This document shows positions 25,879-34,843 of a DNA stretch of 64,000 nucleotides, in pieces. Source of the DNA: Rhizobium sullae (GTDB taxonomy: Bacteria; Pseudomonadota; Alphaproteobacteria; Rhizobiales; Rhizobiaceae). Position 1 is the stretch's first letter; each line of letters opens with the position of its first letter. A program made the translations under genes and the position numbers. Location of the stretch: NCBI RefSeq assembly GCF_900169785.1, contig NZ_FWER01000005.1:90984-154983 (forward strand), given 5' to 3'. Below the pieces are notes generated by a model. That model was not told the DNA's origin, made no database searches, and saw only the letters and a list, made by a program, of their open reading frames with translations.

Positions 25879-26651
25879 GTCGGATCCTGCGTTGATGCGA
25901 TGGTGAGCGTAATGCCCGCCTGCTCGAATTCCTCCAGGAAAGCGGCATCCGGTGCGGTGTCGGTGATAACGGCGTCGAAGTCGGCCAGATCCGACATGAC
26001 ATGCAGTGCGGTGTGGCCAATGCGCTGGTGGTTGACCAGAAGGCAGGTTCTGGCCGACGACGCGATCATTGCCCGCTTGGCGCGCACGACGTTGTCGTCC
26101 ATGTGATAGGCGAGCCTGCCGCTGACTGCCGGCGTCGAAATGAAGGCGATGTCGGCCCTCAGCCGCGATAGTGCCTCTTCGGTGACGACGCCGAGATAGG
26201 CGTTAAACTTCGCCGAATAAATGCCCCCGAGCGCGATCAGCGTGATGCCGCTTTCGCCTTTCAGGCGCTCCATGATCGCCGCGTTGTTGGTGATCAACGT
26301 CAGCGGACGCTTCTGCAGCAGCATTTCCCCGAGCACGGCCGCCATCGAGCCATCGTTTACCATCACGGTCATTCCCGGCTCGACCAGGCCCAGCGCGGTC
26401 TGCGCCATTGCGAGCTTGGCTTCGGTGCCCTGGCGCTCGCGAATGCGGAAGTCGCTTTCGAACTGCATTCCAGCATCAATGGTCGCGCCCCCGCGAACCT
26501 TGCGCAGGACGCCAGCCTGCTCGAGATCATCGAGGTCGCGATGGATCGTCATCTTCGACACGGCGAAGCGATCGGCAAGGTCGTCGAGATCGACGGTCTT
26601 GTTTTCGATGAGCAGGTTAACAATCAGCTGCTGCCGCTCTTCCCGCCTCAT
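25875..26651 (-). CDS. eryR: DeoR-family repressor of the ery locus
   Basis: 258-residue DeoR/GlpR-type repressor: winged helix MRREERQQLIVNLLIENKTVDLDDLADRFAVSKMTIHRDLDDLEQAGVLRKVRGGA (1-57), then a sugar-phosphate-binding domain with MVNDGSMAAVLGEML, LITNNAAIMERLK, IALGGIYSAKFNAYLG and AFISTPAVSGRLAYHMDDNVVRAKRAMI. The start after AAGGACCGGG is preferred to a Met 19 codons upstream that lies in the promoter. The same position in the ery loci of Sinorhizobium and Brucella is held by a DeoR gene called eryR. Direct repeats upstream are candidate binding sites. Confidence 0.83.
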   Translation of the reverse strand: MRREERQQLIVNLLIENKTVDLDDLADRFAVSKMTIHRDLDDLEQAGVLRKVRGGATIDAGMQFESDFRIRERQGTEAKLAMAQTALGLVEPGMTVMVNDGSMAAVLGEMLLQKRPLTLITNNAAIMERLKGESGITLIALGGIYSAKFNAYLGVVTEEALSRLRADIAFISTPAVSGRLAYHMDDNVVRAKRAMIASSARTCLLVNHQRIGHTALHVMSDLADFDAVITDTAPDAAFLEEFEQAGITLTIASTQDPT

Positions 26652-26661
26652 CCCGGTCCTT

Positions 26662-26739
26662 ACATTGTTTGATGTCAAAATAACGAGAAATTTCGTGATA
26701 CGCAACATTATTTGTGTTATTTTGCGATAAATTTGTGTT
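26662..26739. promoter_or_regulatory. Candidate DeoR operator region with repeated motifs
   Basis: In the 99-bp gap between eryD and the DeoR gene, ACATTGTTTG (from 26662) and ACATTATTTG (from 26705) recur 43 bp apart, and ATTTGTGTT occurs at 26710 and 26731, exactly 21 bp (two helical turns) apart. ACATTGTTTG also occurs at 32367 before the transporter operon. Such phased AT-rich repeats are typical of DeoR-type operators. Confidence 0.45.
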
Positions 26740-26750
26740 GCCGCGACATG

Positions 26751-27689
26751 CTAACTCAGCAGTATCTGGGCGGTGCGCTCGTCCGTGATGAGCCCGAAAA
26801 GGCGGCGGCTGTTGAGAATTGCCCGGATGGCCGGCACTTTCGCCTGTCCACCTGCCAGCGCCACAAGCCGCTCGCTCTTGGTTTTAGGGAAAGACGCGGA
26901 GAGCGTGCGCGCTGTTAGCATCGTCTCAAGGATGTGGCCGTCGGCGTCGAAAAAGTGCCCGAGGATCTCGCCGACGCCGCCTGCGGCGGCAATTTCCTCC
27001 ATTTCTCGGGGCTCAACTACGCCGGACAAAACAAGCTGCGCGTCTGCATCGACAGTTCCCAGGCCGACGAGCTTCAGATCGGAATTGTTGGCCAGATCGA
27101 AGACCTCCTTGACGGCACGCTGCGCCTTCAACACTTCGCGGTCCTCGCCGGTATTGGCGAAGAAGGGAACCGGCATGACATAGGCATGGGTACCGGTCTT
27201 TTCGGCGATGCGGTGCATCACGTCATACGGATTGGCGCCGTAGTTTCGTGTCAGGCCGCCAAGCAACGAGACGAAGCGCAGGCCCTTCGCGCTCACCCTC
27301 GGCATATATTGGACGGCGGCGGAAAGCGTGCGGCCATGACCAAGGCCGATGACCGTATTGTCGCCGCGCTCGATCTCGCGCTTGAGATAGCCGGCGCCCG
27401 CATGGCCGAGCGCGCGAAGCGGCAACCCTTCCTCGCCGAGATCGGGTGCGACTTCGCAATATTGAAGCCCAAACCGTTCGGAAAGCCGCATCTCCAGCTC
27501 GACGCATTCGACGATATCCCCGTCGATGGTGACTTTGACGACGCCATCAGCAACCGCTCGTGCGATCAGGCGATGCGCCTTTACCGATGGCACGCCGAGG
27601 CGCCGGGCGACCTCGGACTGCGTGAGCCCACCCGCATAGTGGAGCCAGGCAGCACGCACGGCTAGCGTATAATCGGCGTCCGTCATCAC
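26751..27689 (-). CDS. eryD: SorC-family regulator EryD
   Basis: 312-residue SorC/DeoR-sugar-binding regulator. The N-terminal HTH lies at about 10-50 (AWLHYAGGLTQSEVARRLGVPSVKAHRLIARAVADGVVKV). The effector domain contains TVIGLGHGRTLSAAVQYMP, FVSLLGGLTRNYGANPYDVMHRIAEKTG, KLVGLGTVDADAQLVLSG and SERLVALAGGQAKVPAIRAIL. In Brucella and rhizobia EryD represses the eryABCD operon and is relieved by erythritol or its phosphate. It is the fourth gene of the operon here, as in those genomes. Confidence 0.85.
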   Translation of the reverse strand: MMTDADYTLAVRAAWLHYAGGLTQSEVARRLGVPSVKAHRLIARAVADGVVKVTIDGDIVECVELEMRLSERFGLQYCEVAPDLGEEGLPLRALGHAGAGYLKREIERGDNTVIGLGHGRTLSAAVQYMPRVSAKGLRFVSLLGGLTRNYGANPYDVMHRIAEKTGTHAYVMPVPFFANTGEDREVLKAQRAVKEVFDLANNSDLKLVGLGTVDADAQLVLSGVVEPREMEEIAAAGGVGEILGHFFDADGHILETMLTARTLSASFPKTKSERLVALAGGQAKVPAIRAILNSRRLFGLITDERTAQILLS

Positions 27690-27758
27690 GGTTCCCTTTC
27701 GAATGTCACAGGCGGCGATTGCGCCGTATCGCAGTGCTGCCTTTTAAAGATCCGCGCC

Positions 27759-28691
27759 TCAGATGTTCAAGTCGGCGACGCCAGTGTCGATATGCGGTGC
27801 CCAGAAGGCGACGCTTTCGGCGATCTGCGGGATGACCTGACGATCGTTCGGCTCGCGTTCCTTGAAGGAGAGTTCCAGGCAGATTTCATTGTCCTTTGCC
27901 CCACCTTCGGCAAGCGCCTGGAGCAGAGCCGCGGGCTGAATGCGGCCCCTGACGTTGAATTCTGCAGTAAAGGGCCGGTGTCCGCCCTTGTCCATCAGGC
28001 TCTGCTTGATGTGGATGATCGGTGATACCGGCGGCACGGCGCGCGCCCAAGCATAGGGGTCGTAGTCGTCGGGGTTGGTGGAGGTGACGTCGCCATGATC
28101 GATATCCGCCATCATCCACATCGGGATGGCCAATCCGGCGGCTGCCAACCGCCCCTGCAGCGACAGGCAGGCGGCAATCGTCTCGCCGAACTCGCGGCCG
28201 ATGCTCATCGGCTCCCAGAAGATGAAGGAAAGCCCTGCAGCGCGTGCGTGGTCGGCTATCTCGGCCCAGCAGTCGATCGCGATCTTGACCAGTTCCTCGC
28301 GTCTGGCCGGATCGTCGAAGTCCTTGTAGGTGAAGATTGCAAACTGCGTTCCGATGGAGTGACCGCCGAGATCGGCGGTGATGTCGGCAAAAGTCTTGAA
28401 CCAGTCGATGTAATAGCGGCGCACATCGGCATCTGGATGTCCGAAGTGGTTGAGGCGGCCGTAAGGCCCCGTCATGCCTGATGTGATCCGCACACCCGTG
28501 CGCTTCAGCGCGGCGTTCATGGTGCGCGCCAGGCGGCGGATCACGGGCGCCTGCCAGCTAGGATTGATGAACTCGTGGGTCAGCTGGAGGTCGCGGATCC
28601 TCAAATCTCGCGCAACCGTCTCGATGAGGTCGTCGAGGTCGGCGAAGCGATTGACCAGTGGATTGGTATTGAGCGAAAGGGTCAGCGCCAT
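27759..28691 (-). CDS. eryC: EryC-like sugar-phosphate isomerase/epimerase
   Basis: 310-residue TIM-barrel protein of the xylose-isomerase-like superfamily: SLNTNPLVNRFADLDDLIETVARDLRIRDLQLTHEFINPSWQ, GMTGPYGRLNHFGHPDADVRRYYIDWF, FIFWEPMSIGREFGETI, MMADIDHGDVTS and CLELSFKEREPNDRQVIP, with Glu, Asp and His residues placed for metal binding. EryC of Brucella, about this size, is the racemase acting on L-3-tetrulose 4-phosphate. The start with AAGGA upstream was chosen over a 44-codon extension reading into eryB. Third gene of the operon. Confidence 0.85.
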   Translation of the reverse strand: MALTLSLNTNPLVNRFADLDDLIETVARDLRIRDLQLTHEFINPSWQAPVIRRLARTMNAALKRTGVRITSGMTGPYGRLNHFGHPDADVRRYYIDWFKTFADITADLGGHSIGTQFAIFTYKDFDDPARREELVKIAIDCWAEIADHARAAGLSFIFWEPMSIGREFGETIAACLSLQGRLAAAGLAIPMWMMADIDHGDVTSTNPDDYDPYAWARAVPPVSPIIHIKQSLMDKGGHRPFTAEFNVRGRIQPAALLQALAEGGAKDNEICLELSFKEREPNDRQVIPQIAESVAFWAPHIDTGVADLNI

Positions 28692-28702
28692 AGGAGTATC
28701 CT

Positions 28703-30214
28703 TCAAGCTGCGGCAAGGCGCATTGAAGCAAACCACTCGCCAAAGGCTGCACGTTGCGCTTCGCTCAGATGCAGGTAATGCTTGGTGCGGCGGTAGAGGA
28801 TGTCGTCGGCCGTCGCGGCCCACTCCGTCGCAACGAGATAGCGGGCCTCGGCCTCATAAAGCTGCCCGCCGAAATGCCGCCCAAGCCCTTGGATGCCAGT
28901 CGCACCTGCAACCACATTCTTCGTGCGGGCGCCATAGAGACGGCCGTAGTGATGCACGAGCTTGCGGGGCATCCACGGATAGGCATCGCGCAGGCTGTTG
29001 GCGAAGGTCTCGTAGTCGGCATTCGGAATTTCGCCGCCGGGCAGCGGCGCTTTCTCGGTCCAATCTCCGCCCATCGTCGGAAAAATATGCTTGAGACGTT
29101 GCATGCCCCGTTCGGCAAGCTCACGGAATGTGGTGATCTTACCGCCGAAGACGTTGAGCAGAGGAGCGCCGTCCGTCTCGTCGAGATCGAAGACATAGTC
29201 GCGGGTAACCGCGGACGGATTGCCCTTGCCGTCGTCGAAAAGTGGACGAACGCCGGAGAAGCTATGCAGCACATCCTCCCGGCGTAGCTTCTCTTTGAAG
29301 TAGCGATTGACGGCCTTCAGCAGATAATCAATTTCCGCCTCGTCGGCGGACACGTCCTCGGCGCGGCCTTCATAGGCGATATCGGTCGTCCCGATCAGCG
29401 CCTTGTCGCCCTCATAGGGGTTAATAAAAATGACGCGCTTGTCGTGGTTCTGGACCAGATAGGCGTTGGAACCGACCCAGAACTTCGGCACGATGATATG
29501 GCTACCCTTCACGAGACGGACGTTGCGGCCGGAGTTCGAGCCGGTGACACGATTGATGATATCCATCACCCAGGGACCGGCGCAGTTGACGAGACATTTT
29601 GCGCGGAAGGTTCGCGTCTCTCCCGTGAGGCTGTTTTTCGTCGTAACGATCCAGCTGCCACTCTCACGGCGCGCCGAGACTGCTGCCGACCGAGTGAGAA
29701 CAGTGGCGCCTTTCTCCGCCGCGCTGACCGCATTCAGGATCACGAGGCGCGCGTCATCGACCCAGCAATCGGAATACTCGAAGCCGCGTGTGAATTGATC
29801 GAGGATCGGGGTACCTTCCGGATCGCGCAGCAGATTGAGCGTGCGTGTCCCCGGCAGCTTTTTGCGCCCGCCAAGGTGATCGTAAAGGAACAGGCCGAGC
29901 CGCACGAGCCACGCCGGACGATCCTGCGGGCTGTGCGGCAGGACGAAGCGCATCGGCCAGATGATATGCGGCGCGGCATTGAGCAGCACTTCACGCTCGA
30001 TCAGCGCCTCGCGCACCAGGCGGAATTCGTAATATTCGAGATAGCGCAGACCGCCATGCACCAGCTTGCCCGAGCGAGACGAGGTCCCCTGTGCCAAATC
30101 GTCCTTCTCGCACAGCGCGACTTTCAGGCCGCGGCCCGCAGCATCGCGTGCGATTCCCGCGCCGTTGATGCCGCCGCCGATGACGAAGAGATCCAGGAGT
30201 TCGGGTTCAGTCAT
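28703..30214 (-). CDS. eryB: EryB, FAD-dependent erythritol-phosphate dehydrogenase
   Basis: 503-residue GlpD-like flavoprotein. The FAD-binding start DLFVIGGGINGAGIARDAAGRGLKVALCEKDDLAQGTSSRSGKLVHGGLRYLE (about 8-60) is the glycerol-3-phosphate dehydrogenase signature; LVNCAGPWVMDI, INPYEGDKALIGTTDIAYEG, SFSGVRPLFDD and NVFGGKITTFRELAE follow. EryB oxidises L-erythritol 4-phosphate to 3-tetrulose 4-phosphate and probably feeds electrons to quinone at the membrane. AAGGGA precedes the chosen ATG; an ATG ten codons upstream is less likely. Its position between kinase and EryC fits the ery operon. Confidence 0.86.
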   Translation of the reverse strand: MTEPELLDLFVIGGGINGAGIARDAAGRGLKVALCEKDDLAQGTSSRSGKLVHGGLRYLEYYEFRLVREALIEREVLLNAAPHIIWPMRFVLPHSPQDRPAWLVRLGLFLYDHLGGRKKLPGTRTLNLLRDPEGTPILDQFTRGFEYSDCWVDDARLVILNAVSAAEKGATVLTRSAAVSARRESGSWIVTTKNSLTGETRTFRAKCLVNCAGPWVMDIINRVTGSNSGRNVRLVKGSHIIVPKFWVGSNAYLVQNHDKRVIFINPYEGDKALIGTTDIAYEGRAEDVSADEAEIDYLLKAVNRYFKEKLRREDVLHSFSGVRPLFDDGKGNPSAVTRDYVFDLDETDGAPLLNVFGGKITTFRELAERGMQRLKHIFPTMGGDWTEKAPLPGGEIPNADYETFANSLRDAYPWMPRKLVHHYGRLYGARTKNVVAGATGIQGLGRHFGGQLYEAEARYLVATEWAATADDILYRRTKHYLHLSEAQRAAFGEWFASMRLAAA

Positions 30215-30255
30215 GTTATTCTTTCCCTTCGATGCCCGCTGCATCAGAACTTGAT

Positions 30256-31833
30256 TTACTCGCCTGCCGGCGATGTCGTTGCGGCTCCGGCGAGCTTGTC
30301 CCAGGCAGGCGCCGTTGCCTGGCGCACATCGGTGTAGGCGGAAAATAGCCGGTCAAACCGGGCAGCCTCGTTCGCATCCGGAATCTCCGCCTCGCCGAGC
30401 AGTGGCGTCACCCAGTCGGCAATGCAATCATCCATGCTGGAATAGACGCCGACAGCCACCGCGGCCATCATCGCCACACCGGCGGCCCCCGTCTCATCGC
30501 GGCGCGACTGGCGGATAGGTGCGTTCACGGCGGCCGAGAGTGAACGGCGAAGGGCGACTGAGCGTGTTGCGCCGCCCGTGACCCGCAGCTCTTCGGGCAT
30601 CGCGCCCATTGCCTCGTAGCAATCGCGGGTGGCAAGCCCCAACCCTTCGACCACACTGCGCAGTAGGTCGGGGAAGCCGTGGCGCGTCGAAAGTCCCGTG
30701 AAGCCCGCGCGTGCGTTGGCGTTGACGAAAGGCCCACGTTCCCCAGCTTCGGAGATGTAGGGATGGTAAAGCACCGAACCCGGCCGGCTTTCCGCAAACC
30801 AGCCGTCGATGCGCGCAATCAGGTCAGCATGCGAAGCAGGCTTGCCTCCCGCCTCGGCCATCAGATAGGCGGCGACGTTCAGGATCCAGTCGATGTTGAT
30901 CGTAGCGCCCATGTTCGTCTGGACCTGGGTGACGATGCTGGGGATGGGCAGGGCGATTACATAGCCCGTTCCCTCATGATTGAGCTGAACGTCAGCAACA
31001 GACTTGGCACGCATATGCACGCCCGTCGAACCGATCGTCGAGCAGGCGGCGTTGCGAGCGCCGCTGCGCACGCCTGCACCGAGCGCTGTCATCACCATGT
31101 CGACATAGCCAAGGCAGACCGGCGTACCCGTAAGAAGTCCGCAGGCCCTCGCCGCCTCGGGCGTTAGCGGGTGGCTGATCTCGGTGCCGTCGATGATTTC
31201 AGGCAGAAGCGTCCGTCTATGGCTCAGGCCGAGCGCATCGATCACCATCGCATCATATTGCCGTGTTCTGAAGTTGCCGAAAGTGAAGCTCGCTTCGGAC
31301 GGATCGGTCGCCCGAACGGTTGTCAGGTTGAGATAAAGCCAGTCCTTGCAGTGCAGCGCCGTCTCCGCCCGGTCGAGAAGGTCCGGCGTATAGCGATCCA
31401 TATGGGCGAGTTGCGCACCCTGCTGGCAAGTGTTGAGGCCGGTGCCCGTTGCCTCGAAGCGGGCACGGTTCTGCTTTCCGCCGGCGAGTGACGTGACTGT
31501 CGGTGCGGCGCGCGCATCAAGCCATAGCCAGGCATCGGCGACCGGTGCATTGCCGCGACCGACGAGCCAGGTGCCGTCGCCCTGTCCCGTGACCGCGACG
31601 GCTGCGGTGCGTGATGCGAGATCGGGTACTTTTTCTCCGAGGCCGCGCAACGCGCTGGCGCAATCGAGCCAAGTCTGACTCAGCGACTGCGTTGCAGAGC
31701 CATCGTCACCGGTCGCGTATCTATTGCGTACGGAGGCCGTGGCGATCTGGCTTCCGGACAGATCAAAGGCCACCGACTTGATGACGGAGGTACCGGCATC
31801 TATCCCGATGATGATCTTCTCAGTCGATGTCAT
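30256..31833 (-). CDS. eryA: EryA, FGGY-family erythritol kinase
   Basis: 525-residue FGGY kinase, first gene of the operon. ATP/substrate blocks are IIIGIDAGTSVIKSVAFDLSG (about 7-27), AVAVTGQGDGTWLVG, DAWLWLDARA, ALHCKDWLYLNLTTVRATDPSEAS, TIGSTGVHM and RVTGGATRSVALRRSLSAAVNAPIRQ. EryA converts erythritol to L-erythritol 4-phosphate. The following genes are those for the dehydrogenase, racemase, repressor and isomerases of the same pathway. A second kinase of the same superfamily occurs about 6 kb away on the other strand and must act on a different polyol or be redundant. Confidence 0.86.
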   Translation of the reverse strand: MTSTEKIIIGIDAGTSVIKSVAFDLSGSQIATASVRNRYATGDDGSATQSLSQTWLDCASALRGLGEKVPDLASRTAAVAVTGQGDGTWLVGRGNAPVADAWLWLDARAAPTVTSLAGGKQNRARFEATGTGLNTCQQGAQLAHMDRYTPDLLDRAETALHCKDWLYLNLTTVRATDPSEASFTFGNFRTRQYDAMVIDALGLSHRRTLLPEIIDGTEISHPLTPEAARACGLLTGTPVCLGYVDMVMTALGAGVRSGARNAACSTIGSTGVHMRAKSVADVQLNHEGTGYVIALPIPSIVTQVQTNMGATINIDWILNVAAYLMAEAGGKPASHADLIARIDGWFAESRPGSVLYHPYISEAGERGPFVNANARAGFTGLSTRHGFPDLLRSVVEGLGLATRDCYEAMGAMPEELRVTGGATRSVALRRSLSAAVNAPIRQSRRDETGAAGVAMMAAVAVGVYSSMDDCIADWVTPLLGEAEIPDANEAARFDRLFSAYTDVRQATAPAWDKLAGAATTSPAGE

Positions 31834-31932
31834 CGCAGGACTATCTCGCCACGATTGCGAACGCTTCGGTGGGTGTTGCGCGCGTCCAATTCATCTGAAG
31901 TCCTCCCGATCGGCAAATTAGGTTGGGATGAG

Positions 31933-31969
31933 GCATCCGGCTGCCAACTTCGGTCTTTCTGCCGGATGC
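31933..31969. repeat. Inverted repeat GCATCCGGC-N19-GCCGGATGC
   Basis: Perfect 9-bp arms about 100 bases upstream of eryA. It could form a leader hairpin in the eryA transcript or act as an operator; no T tract follows, so it is not a standard terminator. Confidence 0.5.
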
Positions 31970-32364
31970 GGCAAGCGCGCTGCCTTTGCAATATCCTGGA
32001 TGGAAAAATGCGAGCCGAAGCTCCGACGGCCCTCGTAAATGAACATAACATAATGATACCATAATGCCAGTAAGATTTTGCTAGAACTGAAATTTTTTTC
32101 AGATAAAATGAGTGGCATTAGGAGCATAGCTTGCCGCTTGGAAATGATGGGCTGCCACGCCGTCATCGGCAATCGCCGCTGCCCTTGTCTCAATAATATA
32201 TAATTAGAACAGCTAGTTATTTATCTTCAGAGGCCAGGGCACGCAGAGATGGATTGTGCATTTGCTTCCAACTATGCTGCTCTGCAGCGACAGAAACTGA
32301 ACGTGAAGTCTCGCATTTTTGCTCAAGTTCCCGTCAAGCGCCCGTTGACAGGTGCCGAAAAATA

Positions 32365-32391
32365 TAACATTGTTTGCGGCGTAAATAACAT
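32365..32391. promoter_or_regulatory. Candidate operator: TAACAT direct repeat, 21-bp period
   Basis: Two TAACAT units exactly 21 bp apart, about 230-260 bases before the first importer gene. The first is part of ACATTGTTTG, shared with the DeoR gene promoter. Confidence 0.4.
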
Positions 32392-32622
32392 ATTTCTATC
32401 ACGGAAGTGCGCTTCCGGATCGAGAGTTGCTGGCTCGGGTGGTTGGAGGAGACAATCGCCGGCTTGCTGAGGAGGCTTCCAAATGAGGATTTTTGTCCAG
32501 GGTTGCGGCCCTGCCGGCGACCCGCCGATTCTTGCTCTGGTGCGGCACAATAGGCCCGCCGGTCCGCGATTGTTGCCGCGCTCGTCCTTCTCCTCGCCAT
32601 TCAAGTCAAAGGCCGTCCGGAC

Positions 32623-33279
32623 ATGAGTACACAGCCTGATTATGCAGCATCAAAGCCGAGCAGCGGCAATTTCACGCTCATTGCAAGCGCGGCGCTTGCC
32701 GTCATCGTTGTCGGGGCGATTGCGCTCGACACCACGGTCGTCAAGATCGGGTCCGCCGATGATGTCAGGCAACAGGCATTTTCTCCTGAGACTTTCGGCG
32801 CAGAGCAGTTCCCGAAGATTAGGGCGAATGTCGGGGATCGTGCTGTTGCGGCCGCCGAGCTTGCTGCCGCAATCGCCGCCGACAAGAAGGCAGCCGCCGA
32901 AAAATACGGGACAGCGACGAGCACTGGACCGGTGATCCCTGTTACGCTGACAGGTGTCTTCGGCGCCCGCAAGGCGAACATGAGCGAAATGAAAGTCGAT
33001 GGGTTGCCTCCCGAGACGGTGGTCCGTGTCCAGACCGGTCCTGCGGTCAACGGCACGGACCTCCGTGACGCGACCGGAACCATCGAGTTCGGGCAGTTTA
33101 CCAACCAGATCCAGTATCAGGATGCCGGTTCGGCCATCAATAACGAGATGAAGAAGTCGGTCTTTGCGGGCCTCGATCCTGAGACGCTGGATGGAAAGAC
33201 GGCGACCGTGGTGGGTGTCTTCAAGCTCATCAACCCGAAGAACTGGCTCGTCACGCCGGTGAAGGTCGAGTTCAAATGA
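32623..33279 (+). CDS. DUF2291-family protein of the sugar importer operon
   Basis: 218-residue protein with one N-terminal membrane anchor (FTLIASAALAVIVVGAIALDTTVV, about 17-40), followed by a soluble, probably periplasmic domain: VKIGSADDVRQQAFSPETFGAEQFPKI, GPVIPVTLTGVFGARKA, VRVQTGPAVNGTDLRDATGTIEFGQFTNQIQYQDAG and LINPKNWLVTPVKVEF. This pattern is that of DUF2291 proteins, found with ribose-type ABC importers in rhizobia; their role is unknown. The gene overlaps the ATPase start by four bases. The ribosome site is weak, so the start is uncertain. Confidence 0.78.
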   Translation: MSTQPDYAASKPSSGNFTLIASAALAVIVVGAIALDTTVVKIGSADDVRQQAFSPETFGAEQFPKIRANVGDRAVAAAELAAAIAADKKAAAEKYGTATSTGPVIPVTLTGVFGARKANMSEMKVDGLPPETVVRVQTGPAVNGTDLRDATGTIEFGQFTNQIQYQDAGSAINNEMKKSVFAGLDPETLDGKTATVVGVFKLINPKNWLVTPVKVEFK

Positions 33280-34841
33280 GCCAGCCGCTGTGCAACTCCG
33301 GAGGCCGTGGCGAGGTTGTTCTTGCCGCTCGCAACATCGCCAAGTCCTATGGCAATGTTCACGCCCTGAAAGGAGTGAACTTTGACATCCATCGCGGCCA
33401 GGTCACCACTCTGTTCGGTGAGAATGGCGCGGGCAAGTCGACTTTGATGAAAATCCTTTCGGGGGTCGTGCAGCCGAGTTCCGGTGAGATCATCCTCGAC
33501 GGCTCGCCTATCAGCTTTACATCGTCGACCCATGCGCGCGAGTGCGGGATTTCTATCATTCACCAGGAGCTCAGCCTAGCGCCCAATCTCAGCGTCCGTG
33601 ACAATATCTTCATGGGTCGAGAGATCATCAAGGGTGGTGTTGTCGACTTCGCCGAGGAAGAGCGCCAGACACGCGCGCTCATGGAGGAGCTCGAGGAAGA
33701 CATTGATCCGCTCACGCGCGTCGAGGATCTCCGCCTCGGCCAGCAGCAGATCGTCGAGATCGCCCGCGCGCTTTCGGTGAACTCGCGTATCCTCATCATG
33801 GACGAACCGACTTCGGCGCTGAGCGCCACCGAAGTAGAAGTGCTCTTCAAGGTCATCCACGACCTAACCAGCCGCGACGTCTCAATCGTCTACATCTCGC
33901 ATCACCTGGAAGAGGCTCTGCAGATCACCCACCACGCCGTTGTCCTCCGTGACGGAAACATGACGGCCTATGCGGAGCGCAAGGATATCGACCTCGAATG
34001 GATCGTCCGCAACATGGTCGGCGATAACTTTGACCTCGGCAATCCACCGCAAGGCCATCAGTTAGGCGCAGTGGCGCTTTCCATCGAAAACCTCAGTGTT
34101 CCCGGTCCTTTCGGCGCTGCCTATAACGCGGTCGACCGCCTATCGCTGCAGGTGCGCACCGGCGAGGTCGTCTGCATATACGGCTTGATGGGGGCCGGGC
34201 GGACGGAACTCCTTGAATGCATCGCCGGTCGCCTGCGTTCGAATGGCGGCAAGGTTCTGCTCGAAGGACAGGATGTCGGCGGGCTCAGCATCGCCGGGCG
34301 CATCGCCAGCGGTCTCGTCCTTGTACCCGAAGATCGCCAGCGCGATGGCCTGGTGCAGACGATGACGGTTGGATCCAATCTGTCGCTTGCGAGCATCAGC
34401 GCCTTTACGAGGGGGCTGTTCACCTCCAGCCATCGGGAGCGCGATCTCGTCAACGATGCGATCCGCCGGGTGCATGTGAAGACCGATGGCGGCGCGGCGG
34501 CTATCGGCTCGCTGTCCGGCGGCAACCAGCAGAAGGTCGTCATCGGCAAGATGCTGGTAACCCAACCGAAGGTGATCCTGCTCGACGAACCGAGCCGCGG
34601 GATCGATATCGGCGCCAAGGCCGAAGTGTTCAAGCTGCTCGCGGAGCGCGCCAAGCAGGGACTGGCGGTCATCTATTCGACGTCCGAGGTCAATGAATGC
34701 CTAAGCATCGCGCACCGCATCATCGTTATGCGCCGCGGCAGGATATCGGCCGAGTTTGGCTCGGACGTTACAAAGGAAAAGATCATGGCTGCCTCCGGCG
34801 AAGCCGTGGTCGCGCACGAGCCTGGAACTATGGAGCGCTGA
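33276..34841 (+). CDS. Ribose-type sugar ABC transporter ATPase (two ABC domains)
   Basis: 521-residue tandem ATPase of the RbsA/XylG class. Domain 1 has GENGAGKSTLMKILSG, a signature of the form LRLGQQQIVEIARAL and Walker B ILIMDEPTSAL. Domain 2, from about residue 265, has GLMGAGRTELLECIAG in place of a standard Walker A, LSGGNQQKVVIGKML and VILLDEPSRGIDIGAK. The degenerate second Walker A is normal for this class. The operon position beside eryABCD suggests import of erythritol or a related polyol; rhizobial erythritol transporters are of this class. Confidence 0.9.
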   Translation: MSQPLCNSGGRGEVVLAARNIAKSYGNVHALKGVNFDIHRGQVTTLFGENGAGKSTLMKILSGVVQPSSGEIILDGSPISFTSSTHARECGISIIHQELSLAPNLSVRDNIFMGREIIKGGVVDFAEEERQTRALMEELEEDIDPLTRVEDLRLGQQQIVEIARALSVNSRILIMDEPTSALSATEVEVLFKVIHDLTSRDVSIVYISHHLEEALQITHHAVVLRDGNMTAYAERKDIDLEWIVRNMVGDNFDLGNPPQGHQLGAVALSIENLSVPGPFGAAYNAVDRLSLQVRTGEVVCIYGLMGAGRTELLECIAGRLRSNGGKVLLEGQDVGGLSIAGRIASGLVLVPEDRQRDGLVQTMTVGSNLSLASISAFTRGLFTSSHRERDLVNDAIRRVHVKTDGGAAAIGSLSGGNQQKVVIGKMLVTQPKVILLDEPSRGIDIGAKAEVFKLLAERAKQGLAVIYSTSEVNECLSIAHRIIVMRRGRISAEFGSDVTKEKIMAASGEAVVAHEPGTMER

Positions 34842-34843
34842 GC

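Larger units (their letters stand above)
31834..32622. promoter_or_regulatory. Long divergent control region of the ery operon and the polyol importer
   Basis: Nearly 800 bases without a convincing gene, between eryA (leftward) and the importer operon (rightward). Visible structures are a perfect 9-bp inverted repeat GCATCCGGC-N19-GCCGGATGC at 31933-31969, a short palindrome CTGAAA-N4-TTTCAG at 32087-32102, and the sequence TAACAT repeated 21 bp apart at 32365 and 32386, the first overlapping ACATTGTTTG found also in front of the DeoR gene. These are probable regulator sites. Confidence 0.5.

Noticed and set aside
32249..32470. Possible 73-residue gene in the eryA/importer control region
   Set aside because: It would overlap the candidate operator repeats and has no ribosome site or family pattern.
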